From the NCBI RefSeq assembly GCF_000023125.1, contig NC_013037.1:496001-560000 (forward strand): a DNA stretch of 64,000 bases, in the 5' to 3' direction. This DNA comes from Dyadobacter fermentans DSM 18053 (lineage in GTDB: Bacteria; Bacteroidota; Bacteroidia; Cytophagales; Spirosomataceae). Shown here piece by piece: positions 8,098-17,105 of this stretch (position 1 is its first letter; every line of letters starts with the position of its first letter). The notes beneath the pieces are model-generated. The model searched no databases and was not told where the DNA came from. It was given only the letters and a program-made list of their open reading frames with translations. Made by a program: the position numbers and the translations under genes.

Positions 8098-9417
8098 ATG
8101 GAAAAACGTAACTTTATCCCACTGATTATTCTCCTGGTAATCAGCATCCTCGGTGCCTTCATCCCAAATGTCCCGACGCAGATCGCGACGGAGGGCATCA
8201 ATTCCGGCGACACTGCTTGGATGCTCGTTTCAGCCGCGCTGGTATTGCTCATGACCCCGGGTCTGGCGTACTTCTACGGAGGAATGGTTAGCACCAAAAA
8301 TGTCATCTCCACGATGCTCCAGAGCTTCATCGCGATGGGTGTAATCAGTGTGATATGGGTGGTTTTCGGTTTCAGCCTTGCATTTGGTGACGACATTGGC
8401 GGTTTCGTCGGTGACCCTACCACGCACTTCATGTTCAAAGGTGTGTTGGACGGTCCGGTTTGGGGAACCATTCCTTTCGCATTGTTTGCAATGTTCCAGT
8501 TGAAGTTCGCGGTAATCACTCCCGCGCTCGTAACCGGTTCAATGGCTGAGCGTATCAATTTCCGCTCTTACGTTCTTTTCATCATTCTTTTCTGTGTGTT
8601 CATCTACTCGCCGCTGGCTCACATGACTTGGCATGCGGATGGCTTGCTTTTCAAAATGGGTGTGCTTGACTTTGCCGGCGGTACCGTGGTGCATATGTCT
8701 GCGGGCTGGGCTGCTTTGGCCGGTGCGCTTTACCTGAAACGCCGCAAGTCGCTCCTCGATGATCACGTGCTTCCTCCTGCAAACATTCCTTTCGTATTGC
8801 TCGGAACCGGTTTGCTGTGGTTCGGATGGTTCGGTTTCAACGCCGGTTCTGCACTTACCGCTTCTCCATTGGCCGTTTCAGCATTCGCAACTACCAACAC
8901 TGCTGCCGGTGCGGCTGGTTTGGCCTGGGTTTTGTTTGATGCTGCAAAAGGCAAGAAAGTTTCGGCACTCGGCTTCTGTATCGGTGCTGTGGTAGGTTTG
9001 GTAGCGATTACACCTGCTGCCGGTTTTGTAACAGTTCCGGCATCGTTGTTTATCGGTACCGTTGCTGCGATCATCTCCAACTACATTGCTCACCTTCGCA
9101 CCCGCTCCACTTTGGATGATACACTCGACGTATTCCCTTGCCATGGTGTAGGTGGTATGGTAGGTATGCTAATGACCGGTATTTTCGCAACGAGCGGTGT
9201 TAACTCACTGGTAACGGATCAGGGTCTTGCATTTGGCGAAACCAAGCTGTTCATTAACCACGTGATTGCATTGGTAGGCGTGTCGGCATTCGCATTCGCA
9301 GGTTCATTCCTGCTGCTGAAACTGACGGATCTGATCCTTCCGCTTCGTGTATCGGAGCAAGATGAGAAGGCTGGTCTGGATGTTAGCCAGCACGACGAGT
9401 TCCTTGTAGAGGCTTAA
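8098..9417 (+). CDS. amtB: ammonium transporter AmtB
   Basis: 439 residues with about eleven hydrophobic segments, a normal length for Amt. Family hallmarks are FYGGMVSTKN after the first helices, the twin pore histidines (one in the HMSAGWAALAG segment, one in FPCHGVGGMVG), and the GFNAGSA loop. It conducts ammonium/ammonia across the inner membrane. No PII gene (glnK) follows, unlike the usual glnK-amtB pairing. A porin precedes it, and two glutamine synthetase genes lie within 8 kb, so the region handles uptake and assimilation of ammonium. Confidence 0.95.
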   Translation: MEKRNFIPLIILLVISILGAFIPNVPTQIATEGINSGDTAWMLVSAALVLLMTPGLAYFYGGMVSTKNVISTMLQSFIAMGVISVIWVVFGFSLAFGDDIGGFVGDPTTHFMFKGVLDGPVWGTIPFALFAMFQLKFAVITPALVTGSMAERINFRSYVLFIILFCVFIYSPLAHMTWHADGLLFKMGVLDFAGGTVVHMSAGWAALAGALYLKRRKSLLDDHVLPPANIPFVLLGTGLLWFGWFGFNAGSALTASPLAVSAFATTNTAAGAAGLAWVLFDAAKGKKVSALGFCIGAVVGLVAITPAAGFVTVPASLFIGTVAAIISNYIAHLRTRSTLDDTLDVFPCHGVGGMVGMLMTGIFATSGVNSLVTDQGLAFGETKLFINHVIALVGVSAFAFAGSFLLLKLTDLILPLRVSEQDEKAGLDVSQHDEFLVEA

Positions 9418-9441
9418 TCTAAACTATAAGAATAAATGCAG

Positions 9442-9468
9442 AAGCCCGGCCAATTGGTCGGGCTTTCT
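9442..9468. terminator. bidirectional terminator between amtB and mtaB
   Basis: A 10-bp stem 9442-9451 / 9456-9465 with one G-T pair and an AATT loop, lying between convergent genes. It has T residues on the plus side and A residues before it. Confidence 0.75.
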
Positions 9469-9491
9469 ACATTTTATAAGACTTGAATTGA

Positions 9492-10820
9492 TTAGTGCGT
9501 TAATATCTCTTCGTGTATTTCAGTGACTTCCATCAGGCCTTCCGCATTGATGTGGTCGTAGCGCACTTCTTTTGTTTCGTTAATCAGCAGCGGGTCGTAT
9601 TTCACGGCCACGCGCACGTAATTCCCTGTGAAGCCGAGCATCTGGCCGTTCTGCACCTCATCTTCAAACAATACTTTGCCTTCCTTGCCGATCTGCGTTT
9701 CGTAGAAAAAGCGCTTCTTTTTGTCGGACAAAATGTGCAGCATTTTCGAGCGTTCAGCGCGTTCGCCTTTGTTGACGATCGGGCGGATGGCTAATGCGGC
9801 CGTGTTTTCGCGCTCGGAGTAGGTGAATACGTGCAGGTACGACACTTCCAGTTCATTCAGGAAGTGGTAGGTTTCTTCAAAAAGCTCTTTCGTTTCGCCC
9901 GGGTGGCCTACGATCACGTCCACGCCAATGCAGCAGTCGGGCATGAGCGATTTGATTTTTGCCACGCGCTCGGTATAGAGCTCGCGTTTGTAGCGGCGCT
10001 TCATCAGTCCCAAAACCTTGTTCGAGCCCGATTGCAGCGGAATATGGAAATGCGGCGCGAAACGTTTGGATTGCGCTACAAATTCAATGATTTCGTCGGT
10101 CAGTAAATTGGGTTCAATGGACGAAATGCGGAAGCGTTCAATGCCTTCCACCTCATCCAATGCCTTCACCAGGTCCAGGAAAGTTTCCTCGCGCACGCCA
10201 TTCCGCAGCCCGAAATCGCCGATATTCACACCCGTAAGCACGATTTCCTTAACGTCCCGCGCAGCAATGTCGCGGGCGGCTTTCACGATGTTTTCGATGC
10301 TATCCGACCGGCTCTTGCCCCGTGCGAGTGGGATCGTGCAATAGGCGCACGGGTAGTCGCAGCCGTCCTGCACTTTCAGGAATGTGCGCGTGCGGTCGTT
10401 GAGCGAGTAGGACGTGTGGTATTCCACCGCATGGTCGATCGTCGAGGCGATCACCTGCGCGGGCTGGCCCGAGGGGGCTTTCTCGAATGTATCGATCAGT
10501 TCGACAAGCCTGAATTTCTCGGCAGCGCCCAAAACCGCATCCACCCCCGGAATCTCGGAAATCTCTTTCGGTTTCAGCTGGGCATAGCAGCCAATGATCG
10601 CCACGTATCCGTCCGCATTGATTTTCTGGGCCTCGCGTACGATTTTGCGGCATTTCTTATCCGCATTCTCGGTTACCGAGCAGGTGTTGATGATAAAAAT
10701 GTCCGGGTTTTCGTTGAATTCTACTTTGGTATACCCCTTATCCTCGAACATCCGTCCGATGGAAGAGCTCTCCGAGTAGTTCAGCTTGCACCCTAATGTA
10801 TAAAAAGCGACTTTCTTCAT
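9492..10820 (-). CDS. mtaB: tRNA t6A37 methylthiotransferase MtaB
   Basis: 442 residues of the radical-SAM methylthiotransferase family. The N-terminal domain holds the auxiliary cluster cysteines Cys11, Cys47 and Cys78; the radical SAM core has CDYPCAYC (Cys154, Cys158, Cys161); a TRAM-like C-terminal segment follows. The opening KVAFYTLGCKLNYSES separates MtaB from MiaB and RimO. It adds a methylthio group to N6-threonylcarbamoyladenosine at tRNA position 37. It is a housekeeping gene convergent with amtB and 36 bp downstream of the phosphotransferase gene on the same strand. Confidence 0.93.
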   Translation of the reverse strand: MKKVAFYTLGCKLNYSESSSIGRMFEDKGYTKVEFNENPDIFIINTCSVTENADKKCRKIVREAQKINADGYVAIIGCYAQLKPKEISEIPGVDAVLGAAEKFRLVELIDTFEKAPSGQPAQVIASTIDHAVEYHTSYSLNDRTRTFLKVQDGCDYPCAYCTIPLARGKSRSDSIENIVKAARDIAARDVKEIVLTGVNIGDFGLRNGVREETFLDLVKALDEVEGIERFRISSIEPNLLTDEIIEFVAQSKRFAPHFHIPLQSGSNKVLGLMKRRYKRELYTERVAKIKSLMPDCCIGVDVIVGHPGETKELFEETYHFLNELEVSYLHVFTYSERENTAALAIRPIVNKGERAERSKMLHILSDKKKRFFYETQIGKEGKVLFEDEVQNGQMLGFTGNYVRVAVKYDPLLINETKEVRYDHINAEGLMEVTEIHEEILTH

Positions 10821-10856
10821 TGTTTTGAAATATCCTGCAAAATTACAGCTTTATGA

Positions 10857-12692
10857 TCAACGCTTTAAATAATCTGCGAAAGAAGATTGCAGGTAGGCTT
10901 TTGCAAGGCCCTCTTCCTGTGCGGATAATGCGCCATTTTTCTCGGTAATGTTCCCGCCGATGTTGTCCCGGACGGTGAACCCGTTCGGACGCATCCAGCC
11001 CAGGCCGTTATTGAATGCGAAATAGGCAAAATCGTGGCGGCCTTGTTTGAAAATGTCGTTACTCCACACAAAAGTTCCGGAGGGCAACCGCATTTGGTTC
11101 AGCAGCGTGGCCGCGAGGTCGGTTTGCGAGGCGAGCGTATCCACGCGCGAGGGCGCGGCCGCAAGCGCGCCGCCGAGCCAAAGCATGGGAATGTGGAATT
11201 CCGAAGGCTTGTCTTTCCGCGTTTCAGGCAATGGGTGGCCGTGGTCGGCGATGATGACCACGAGCGTGTTGCCCCACCATGATTTGGTTTTGGCCTCGCG
11301 GAGGAATGCGCTGAGGGACTCGTCGGTATAATGTAATGCGTTCAGGAACAAATGCTCGGGATCGTTGCCGGGTATGGCCGTTTTAGTCGGCACTTCGAAG
11401 GGCTCGTGGCTGCTCAATGTGAACATGGTCGAGAAGAACGGTTCTTTTTCCCGGTCCAGGTCGTTCAGCAGCCTTTTGAAAACGACGTGGTCGTGCGCGC
11501 CCCATTTGGAATTCATGTCCTTGGAATCGAAATCGTTGATATCCACAATCCGGTCGAAGCCCTGTTGCAGGAAGTAGGACTTCATATTGGCAAACTCGGT
11601 TTCTCCGCCGTAATAGAAGGAGGTTTTCCAGCCGTTATTCTTAAAAATAGTCGGTAAGGAGGGCAGCGAGGCCGTTTTTTTGGGTATTTTAATGATAGAA
11701 GCGGTGGGCTGTGCCGGGTAACCGCTCAAAATCGCTACCATGCCTTTGTCGCTGCGGTTGCCGCTGGCGTATATGTTGGTAAATAACAGTCCTTCCTTCG
11801 AAATGCGGTCAAATTCGGGCGTGACACCGCTTATTCCTCCCAGCGACCCCACGGCTTTCGACGTAAAACTCTCCCAGATAATGACAAGCACATTCTTTTT
11901 GCCTGTCGTGTCGATCACCTGCCGGGTAGCACCGCCGGGCCGGTACAGGTCAGCCACGATCTCATTTGCTTCGGCGTCCTCCGTGTATTTGAATGGATTT
12001 TTATTGGAATAACCCTGGCTAATCAGCGAACGCGTATAATTCCAGGGTACATTCACGGCTGCGTAATTGGCAAAACTCTTATCACTGAAAAACACGGCGC
12101 TTTCATTCATAGGCGCGAGCTGGAAACCGCCGCGAATAGGAATAATAAGGCTGCCGGCAATGACCAGGAATGCCGGTATCACCACTATATGCGCCACCTG
12201 TCGGAAAAGTCCGGCGGTCCGACGGATGATGGTTTGTAGAAGCCGGTTCACGCCAAAAAGGAGCACAATCAGCAGGATGACCAGCGGCACCACCGGCGCG
12301 GCGCCCATGGATGCCATGGCCTCGGCGGGCGTTTCGAGGTAATGCAGCGAGGTCGCATCAATGCGGAAACCCCACGCGCGGAACAGTTCCAGGTCGATCA
12401 CCGTGAGCAGCGTGATGAGCGTTACGACCACTGCGGTATATACGGACATTGTTTTGCGGTACCATTCCCAGCGCCGGCCGGTGAAAATCAGGAGCAATGT
12501 CGGGATCGCGAGAATGTATGCGGCGAAGGAAATGTCCATCGGCAGCCCGTGGCCCGCGCTGGCAACCCATAGCGAGCAAGGCAGTTCGAGGGCCTTTTTA
12601 TAATGGTATGCCAGGAAAATGACCCGGAAAAACTGGAAGATAACGACCCAGGCCAGCCCGTACAAGGCGATAAATTCTAATCTCTTACGCAT
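10857..12692 (-). CDS. LTA synthase family membrane sulfatase-fold phosphotransferase
   Basis: 611 residues with about five N-terminal membrane helices (to ~residue 185) and a large extracytoplasmic alkaline-phosphatase-like domain from ~265. Metal-site features include Glu274 (IIWESF), GNRSDKG (312-318), and DHGHPLP towards the C-terminus. In LtaS-type enzymes the residue equivalent to Ser314 is usually Thr. The family transfers phosphoglycerol or related groups to lipids or glycans; the acceptor in this Gram-negative organism is unknown. It is transcribed with mtaB, 36 bp apart, and divergently from the GSIII gene. Confidence 0.87.
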   Translation of the reverse strand: MRKRLEFIALYGLAWVVIFQFFRVIFLAYHYKKALELPCSLWVASAGHGLPMDISFAAYILAIPTLLLIFTGRRWEWYRKTMSVYTAVVVTLITLLTVIDLELFRAWGFRIDATSLHYLETPAEAMASMGAAPVVPLVILLIVLLFGVNRLLQTIIRRTAGLFRQVAHIVVIPAFLVIAGSLIIPIRGGFQLAPMNESAVFFSDKSFANYAAVNVPWNYTRSLISQGYSNKNPFKYTEDAEANEIVADLYRPGGATRQVIDTTGKKNVLVIIWESFTSKAVGSLGGISGVTPEFDRISKEGLLFTNIYASGNRSDKGMVAILSGYPAQPTASIIKIPKKTASLPSLPTIFKNNGWKTSFYYGGETEFANMKSYFLQQGFDRIVDINDFDSKDMNSKWGAHDHVVFKRLLNDLDREKEPFFSTMFTLSSHEPFEVPTKTAIPGNDPEHLFLNALHYTDESLSAFLREAKTKSWWGNTLVVIIADHGHPLPETRKDKPSEFHIPMLWLGGALAAAPSRVDTLASQTDLAATLLNQMRLPSGTFVWSNDIFKQGRHDFAYFAFNNGLGWMRPNGFTVRDNIGGNITEKNGALSAQEEGLAKAYLQSSFADYLKR

Positions 12693-12840
12693 TGGTGTCT
12701 TTGAACAATTTGCAAAGTTCTTAAAAATGCGTTAACCTGTGGTAACCGTTGGGCAGCTATTGTGAAAATCTGGAAGCGAATTGTTGTTCGTAATGGTAAA
12801 TAAATAATTTTGAGGAGAATTAATATAAATCAATAAATAC

Positions 12841-15027
12841 ATGACGTTTCGTTCCAAAGCTTTTGAGATCGCGCAAGGCCGCGTCTCGCCTGTTTTGACC
12901 CCTCCCACAGAAAAAGTAGCCGACCTTTATGGCAGCAATACATTCAGTGATGATGTAATGAAAACCCTGCTTTCGGCAGAGGCTTATACCAAAATTTCCA
13001 ATGCGATCCGTTCCGGCTCGACGATCGACCGCGAAGTGGCCGAGGAGGTTGCCGCGGCCATGAAATCGTGGGCCATTTCCAAAGGCGCTACGCATTATAC
13101 GCACTGGTTTCAGCCCCTCACAGGCACCACGGCCGAAAAACACGATTCGTTTTTTGACCTAACCATCGACGGTAAAGCGGTAGAGAAGTTCAAAGGCAGC
13201 GCATTGGTGCAGCAGGAGCCGGATGCTTCCTCGTTCCCGAGCGGCGGCTTGCGCGCGACATTCGAGGCGCGCGGCTACACCGGCTGGGACCCCAGTTCGC
13301 CCGCATTTCTGATGGATAATGGCGCCGGCGGAAAAACGTTGTGTATCCCTTCAGTATTCATTTCCTACAATGGCGAAGCGCTTGATTACAAAGCGCCGCT
13401 GCTGCGCTCGCTGATGATGCTCGACAAGGCTGCCACGGGTGTTTGCCAGTTTTTCAACCGCGATGTTTCGAAAGTGACGCCTACGCTTGGTATCGAGCAG
13501 GAGTATTTTTTGGTGGATAAAGCATTGTATTACGCACGTCCGGACTTGCTCATGTCCGGCCGGACGGTGTTCGGGCATAATCCCGCCCGCGGCCAGCAGC
13601 TCGACGACCACTATTTTGGGTCAATCTCGCCGCGTGTGAATGCATTCATGGTGGATTTCGAATTCGAGGCATTGAAATTGGGCATCCCGGTCCGCACCCG
13701 CCACAACGAGGTAGCGCCCGGCCAGTTTGAATGCGCGCCGACGTTCGAAGAAGTGAACCTCGCGATCGACCACAATGCATTGCTGATGGATTTGATGCAA
13801 AAAGTAGGCGATAAGCATAATTTCCAGGTGCTTTTCCATGAAAAACCATTTGCAGGCATTAATGGCAGCGGAAAGCACAACAACTGGTCGCTGTCTACGG
13901 ACACAGGCATTAATCTGCTCGCCCCGACTTCGAAACCCAAAGAAAACCTGCGCTTCCTGACGTTCCTGATGAATGTCGTGAAAGCGGTTCACGATCATGC
14001 GGACCTGCTACGCGCGTCGATTTCATCCGCTGGAAACGAGCACCGCCTGGGCGCGAACGAAGCGCCGCCGTCGATTGTGTCGGTATTCCTGGGCGGCGAT
14101 CTGACGTCGATGCTCGAAGAACTGGTTAACAAAGGAGAGATTACGCTCGAAAAAGGCGAAAACTTTTACTACAAACTGGGCATAACCCGCATTCCGAACC
14201 TCCAACGCGACAATACCGACCGCAACCGGACTTCGCCATTCTGTTTTACGGGTAATAAGTTCGAATACCGGGCTGTGGGCAGTTCTCAGAACAGCGCTTC
14301 GCCGATGATTATCCTGAACACGATTGTGGCCAACCAGCTGCTCGATTTCAAGAAGGAGATGGACGAACGCCTGGCGGCAGGAGAAGAAAAGAAAGTGGCG
14401 ACGGTAGAAATCCTGAAACGCTATTTCCTGGAATCAAAAAACATTCTTTTTGAAGGCAACGGCTATTCCGACGAGTGGATCGAAGAGGCTGCGAAACGCG
14501 GCCTAAGCAACATCCGCGAGACTTACGACGCATTGTATGCCTATAAAACGGATCACACCATTGCCGTTTTCGAAAGAACCGGCGTGCTGAGCTCCCGCGA
14601 GCTGCATGCGCGCTACGAGATCGAGCTGGAAAATTATGTAAAGAAGTTGCAGATCGAATCGCGCGTGATCGGCGATCTTGCCCTAAACCACATTGTGTCG
14701 ACGGTGGTGAAATACCAGTTCAAACTCGCCCAAACGGCCCGCTCGCTCACCGACCTCGAAATGCTCGAAGAGGCCGAGCCGATCAAGGAAATCATCCGCG
14801 ACATTTCGTCGCACGTGGTGGTGATCAAGAAGCTGGTGCACGAAATGACCGAAAGCCGCAAAAAAGCGAACAACCTGGAAGACCTTTTCGAGCGGGCCAA
14901 ATGCTACGGTTCGGAGGTGAAGGGGCATTTTGATGAGATCCGGTACCACGTGGACAAGCTCGAATTGTTGATCGACGATGAAGACTGGCCGTTGGCAAAA
15001 TACCGCGAAATGTTATTTTTGGAGTAG
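12841..15027 (+). CDS. glnN: glutamine synthetase type III
   Basis: 728 residues, the length of GSIII and much longer than GSI or GSII. Catalytic signatures include LGIEQEYFLVD (glutamate/metal site), a central HNEVAPGQFE, and the glycine-rich GSGKHNNWS ATP/substrate loop; the C-terminal ~200 residues are helical. It makes glutamine from glutamate and ammonia with ATP. A second, unrelated GS class lies less than 1 kb downstream on the other strand. It is probably co-transcribed with the following acidic protein, 29 bp away. The start at 12841 follows an A-rich leader. Confidence 0.96.
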   Translation: MTFRSKAFEIAQGRVSPVLTPPTEKVADLYGSNTFSDDVMKTLLSAEAYTKISNAIRSGSTIDREVAEEVAAAMKSWAISKGATHYTHWFQPLTGTTAEKHDSFFDLTIDGKAVEKFKGSALVQQEPDASSFPSGGLRATFEARGYTGWDPSSPAFLMDNGAGGKTLCIPSVFISYNGEALDYKAPLLRSLMMLDKAATGVCQFFNRDVSKVTPTLGIEQEYFLVDKALYYARPDLLMSGRTVFGHNPARGQQLDDHYFGSISPRVNAFMVDFEFEALKLGIPVRTRHNEVAPGQFECAPTFEEVNLAIDHNALLMDLMQKVGDKHNFQVLFHEKPFAGINGSGKHNNWSLSTDTGINLLAPTSKPKENLRFLTFLMNVVKAVHDHADLLRASISSAGNEHRLGANEAPPSIVSVFLGGDLTSMLEELVNKGEITLEKGENFYYKLGITRIPNLQRDNTDRNRTSPFCFTGNKFEYRAVGSSQNSASPMIILNTIVANQLLDFKKEMDERLAAGEEKKVATVEILKRYFLESKNILFEGNGYSDEWIEEAAKRGLSNIRETYDALYAYKTDHTIAVFERTGVLSSRELHARYEIELENYVKKLQIESRVIGDLALNHIVSTVVKYQFKLAQTARSLTDLEMLEEAEPIKEIIRDISSHVVVIKKLVHEMTESRKKANNLEDLFERAKCYGSEVKGHFDEIRYHVDKLELLIDDEDWPLAKYREMLFLE

Positions 15028-15056
15028 TTTTGTAATTGAAACCAATAAAAGAGAAT

Positions 15057-15608
15057 ATGAATCCGGGATTTGATCCAGAAGAAATCGCGCTGCTTAAAGA
15101 GGAATGCAAAGCCGAGAATTCGAACTTTATATATGTAGAGGACGAGTTTGAGGACGACGACGATAACAACGAGCATGCGCACGTGCAGTTTGTTGGCACG
15201 TACAAAAACCAGGAGGTGATCTTCGACGCACTCATTTACACGCTGCGCCTGCATCACTCCACGCTCGTCTACGACGAAGCATTGGAAAGGCTCAAAAAGG
15301 AAATGCCTAACTACATTTCCCAGGACGAGCGCCCCGCCAACTATAAGATCAGCGAGGAACAGGAAGACGAGGCAGAGCTTTTGCTTACCGAGTTTATCGA
15401 GGAAATCGAAGAGAACGAGGAGATCACCGTCCGCGAGCATGTGGAAATCGACGACAAGTTCGAGTACGGTGTCGGCCTGGAAGTAGGACTCAATAAAACG
15501 GAGATCAACGACAAGGTGATCAGCGACTTTATCGAAGCTTATACAGCAGGCAAGGTGGAGCTCGATCCGACCTTATTCTCGTTCACGGGTAGCGAGGATG
15601 AAGATTGA
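15057..15608 (+). CDS. acidic protein of unknown function, linked to GSIII
   Basis: 183 residues from ATG 15057; a TTG at 15036 is the in-frame alternative. Strikingly acidic, with Glu/Asp clusters near residues 24-35, 100-130 and at the C-terminus, and no signal peptide or membrane helix. I do not recognise a family. It follows the GSIII stop by 29 bp with no terminator between, so the two are likely co-expressed. A role tied to glutamine synthetase is possible but only positional. Its end is shielded by a strong bidirectional terminator. Confidence 0.75.
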   Translation: MNPGFDPEEIALLKEECKAENSNFIYVEDEFEDDDDNNEHAHVQFVGTYKNQEVIFDALIYTLRLHHSTLVYDEALERLKKEMPNYISQDERPANYKISEEQEDEAELLLTEFIEEIEENEEITVREHVEIDDKFEYGVGLEVGLNKTEINDKVISDFIEAYTAGKVELDPTLFSFTGSEDED

Positions 15609-15647
15609 TCGGACGAACCATTTGAAATGGTTGTGACGTACAACATA

Positions 15648-15677
15648 AAAACGGCCACCTTTTGGGTGGCCGTTTTG
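15648..15677. terminator. bidirectional terminator between GSIII operon and glnA
   Basis: A 9-bp GC-rich stem (15651-15659 / 15665-15673) with a TTTTG loop, extended by A residues on the left and T residues on the right. It can therefore act for both convergent units. Confidence 0.88.
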
Positions 15678-15700
15678 CATTAATATGGTCGTTCTGCGGA

Positions 15701-16711
15701 TTAGATAGCAGATTTAACAGTCTTGATAATACGAGCTGCCACTTTGTAAGGATCAGCAGCAGAGTTTGGACGACGGTCTTCGAGGTATCCGCTCCATCCT
15801 TTTTGAGGAACAAGAACAGGGATACGGATAGAAGCACCACGGTCGGAAACGCCGTAGCTGAAATCGTGGATAGAAGCAGTTTCGTGCTTTCCAGTCAGAC
15901 GGAGGTGGTTGTCAGCACCGTAAACGTCGATGTGCTCTTTCACAACCGGACGGAATGCTTCACAAATTTTGTCGAAAGTAGCTTTGCTTCCGGCAGTTCT
16001 CAAAACACCGTTTGAGAAGTTGGCGTGCATACCTGAACCGTTCCAGTCGAGGTCGCCAAGCGGCTTGCAGTGCCAGTTGATGGATACACCGTATTTTTCA
16101 CCGATTCTTTCGAGCAGGTAACGGCCGAGCCAGATCTGGTCGCCAGCTTCTTTCGCACCTTTCGCGAAGATCTGGAATTCCCACTGACCAGCAGCAACCT
16201 CTGCATTGATACCTTCTACGTTCAGACCTGCGTCGAGGCAAACGTCAAGGTGCTCTTCGATGATCTCGCGACCGAAAGCGTTTTTCGCGCCAACGGAGCA
16301 GTAGTATGGTCCTTGCGGAGCCGGGTAACCGTTTGCAGGGAAGCCAAGCGGTTTGTTAGTGTCGTTGTCCCAAAGGAAATATTCTTGTTCAAATCCGAAC
16401 CAGAAGTCGTTATCGTCGTCTTCGATAGTGGCACGACCGTTTGATTCGTGAGGGGTTCCGTCAGCGTTCAATACCTCGCACATTACCAGGTAGCCATTTT
16501 TACGCTGTGGATCAGGAATAATGTAAACAGGTTTCAGCAAACAGTCGGAAGAACCGCCGGGAGCCTGCTCGGTAGATGAGCCATCAAACGACCACATTGC
16601 GCAATCTTCCAGTTTTCCACTAAAATCGTTTTCAATTTTGGTTTTGCTGCGTAAACTTTGGGTCGGCTTGTAGCCATCCAACCAAATATATTCCAGCTTG
16701 GACTTTGACAT
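15701..16711 (-). CDS. glnA: glutamine synthetase type II (eukaryote-like)
   Basis: 336 residues, the short GSII form. Signatures are the beta-grasp opening (LEYIWLDGY), WSFDGSSTEQ, FGFEQEYFLWD, a GINAEVAAGQWEFQ glutamate site, the NGSGMHANFS ATP loop and a C-terminal EDRRPNSAADPY. This class is usual in eukaryotes and patchy in bacteria. It duplicates the activity of GSIII next door, so the two are probably used under different nitrogen regimes. The upstream intergenic region carries 16-bp direct repeats that may be regulator sites. Confidence 0.95.
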   Translation of the reverse strand: MSKSKLEYIWLDGYKPTQSLRSKTKIENDFSGKLEDCAMWSFDGSSTEQAPGGSSDCLLKPVYIIPDPQRKNGYLVMCEVLNADGTPHESNGRATIEDDDNDFWFGFEQEYFLWDNDTNKPLGFPANGYPAPQGPYYCSVGAKNAFGREIIEEHLDVCLDAGLNVEGINAEVAAGQWEFQIFAKGAKEAGDQIWLGRYLLERIGEKYGVSINWHCKPLGDLDWNGSGMHANFSNGVLRTAGSKATFDKICEAFRPVVKEHIDVYGADNHLRLTGKHETASIHDFSYGVSDRGASIRIPVLVPQKGWSGYLEDRRPNSAADPYKVAARIIKTVKSAI

Positions 16712-16876
16712 AATAGTACTAGATAAAGTGGTGACGAATAATTATAACGGCACAATATTAATGCAAAAATGTATTTACAAAAAATAAATGTTAGGAAAAA
16801 TTAACCTTCCGCAAAATATTATTGCGTTCGTGGTAGTATTGTCAGTAAAAGATGTATTATTCTAATAAAATCCGCC

Positions 16877-16951
16877 GGTTTCAAAAATGCCTGTTTCGCG
16901 GAAAATTTTTGCTAAAATAGGCAAAAGAGGTTTCAAATATGCCTTTGAAAC
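16877..16951. repeat. direct repeat pair with inverted repeat, possible operator
   Basis: GGTTTCAAAAATGCCT at 16877-16892 recurs at 16929-16944 with one mismatch, 52 bp apart. The second copy is part of a perfect 8-bp inverted repeat, GTTTCAAA / TTTGAAAC, at 16930-16951. These lie 166-240 bp upstream of the glnA start and 155-229 bp upstream of rsmE. A regulatory role is inference. Confidence 0.5.
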
Positions 16952-17028
16952 TATAAAATAACAGTAATGTCCAATAAACCCGGTATGGCGTAATAGCGCA
17001 CCGATAGAACTATGAGGGGATCGTATAT

Positions 17029-17061
17029 TTTGGGAGTTTGCGGATATTTTGTATATTTTTG
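17029..17061 (+). promoter_or_regulatory. promoter for rsmE
   Basis: TTTG at 17029-17032 and a perfect TAnnTTTG box, TATTTTTG, at 17054-17061, separated by 21 bp. The rsmE start codon lies 44 bp downstream. Confidence 0.7.
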
Positions 17062-17105
17062 AATGCCCCCGCGGCTTTTGGTAACCACATCACAATATTG
17101 GAATA

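Larger units (their letters stand above)
16712..17105. other. divergent intergenic region glnA / rsmE
   Basis: No gene seen in these 394 bases. They hold a weak minus-strand promoter-like box (CATTTTTG, 16764-16771) for glnA, a pair of 16-bp direct repeats, a short inverted repeat, and a promoter for rsmE; the last three are listed separately. Confidence 0.5.

Noticed and set aside
16712..17105. riboswitch upstream of glnA
   Set aside because: No known aptamer core (including glutamine-type) recognised; the repeats are better explained as protein sites.
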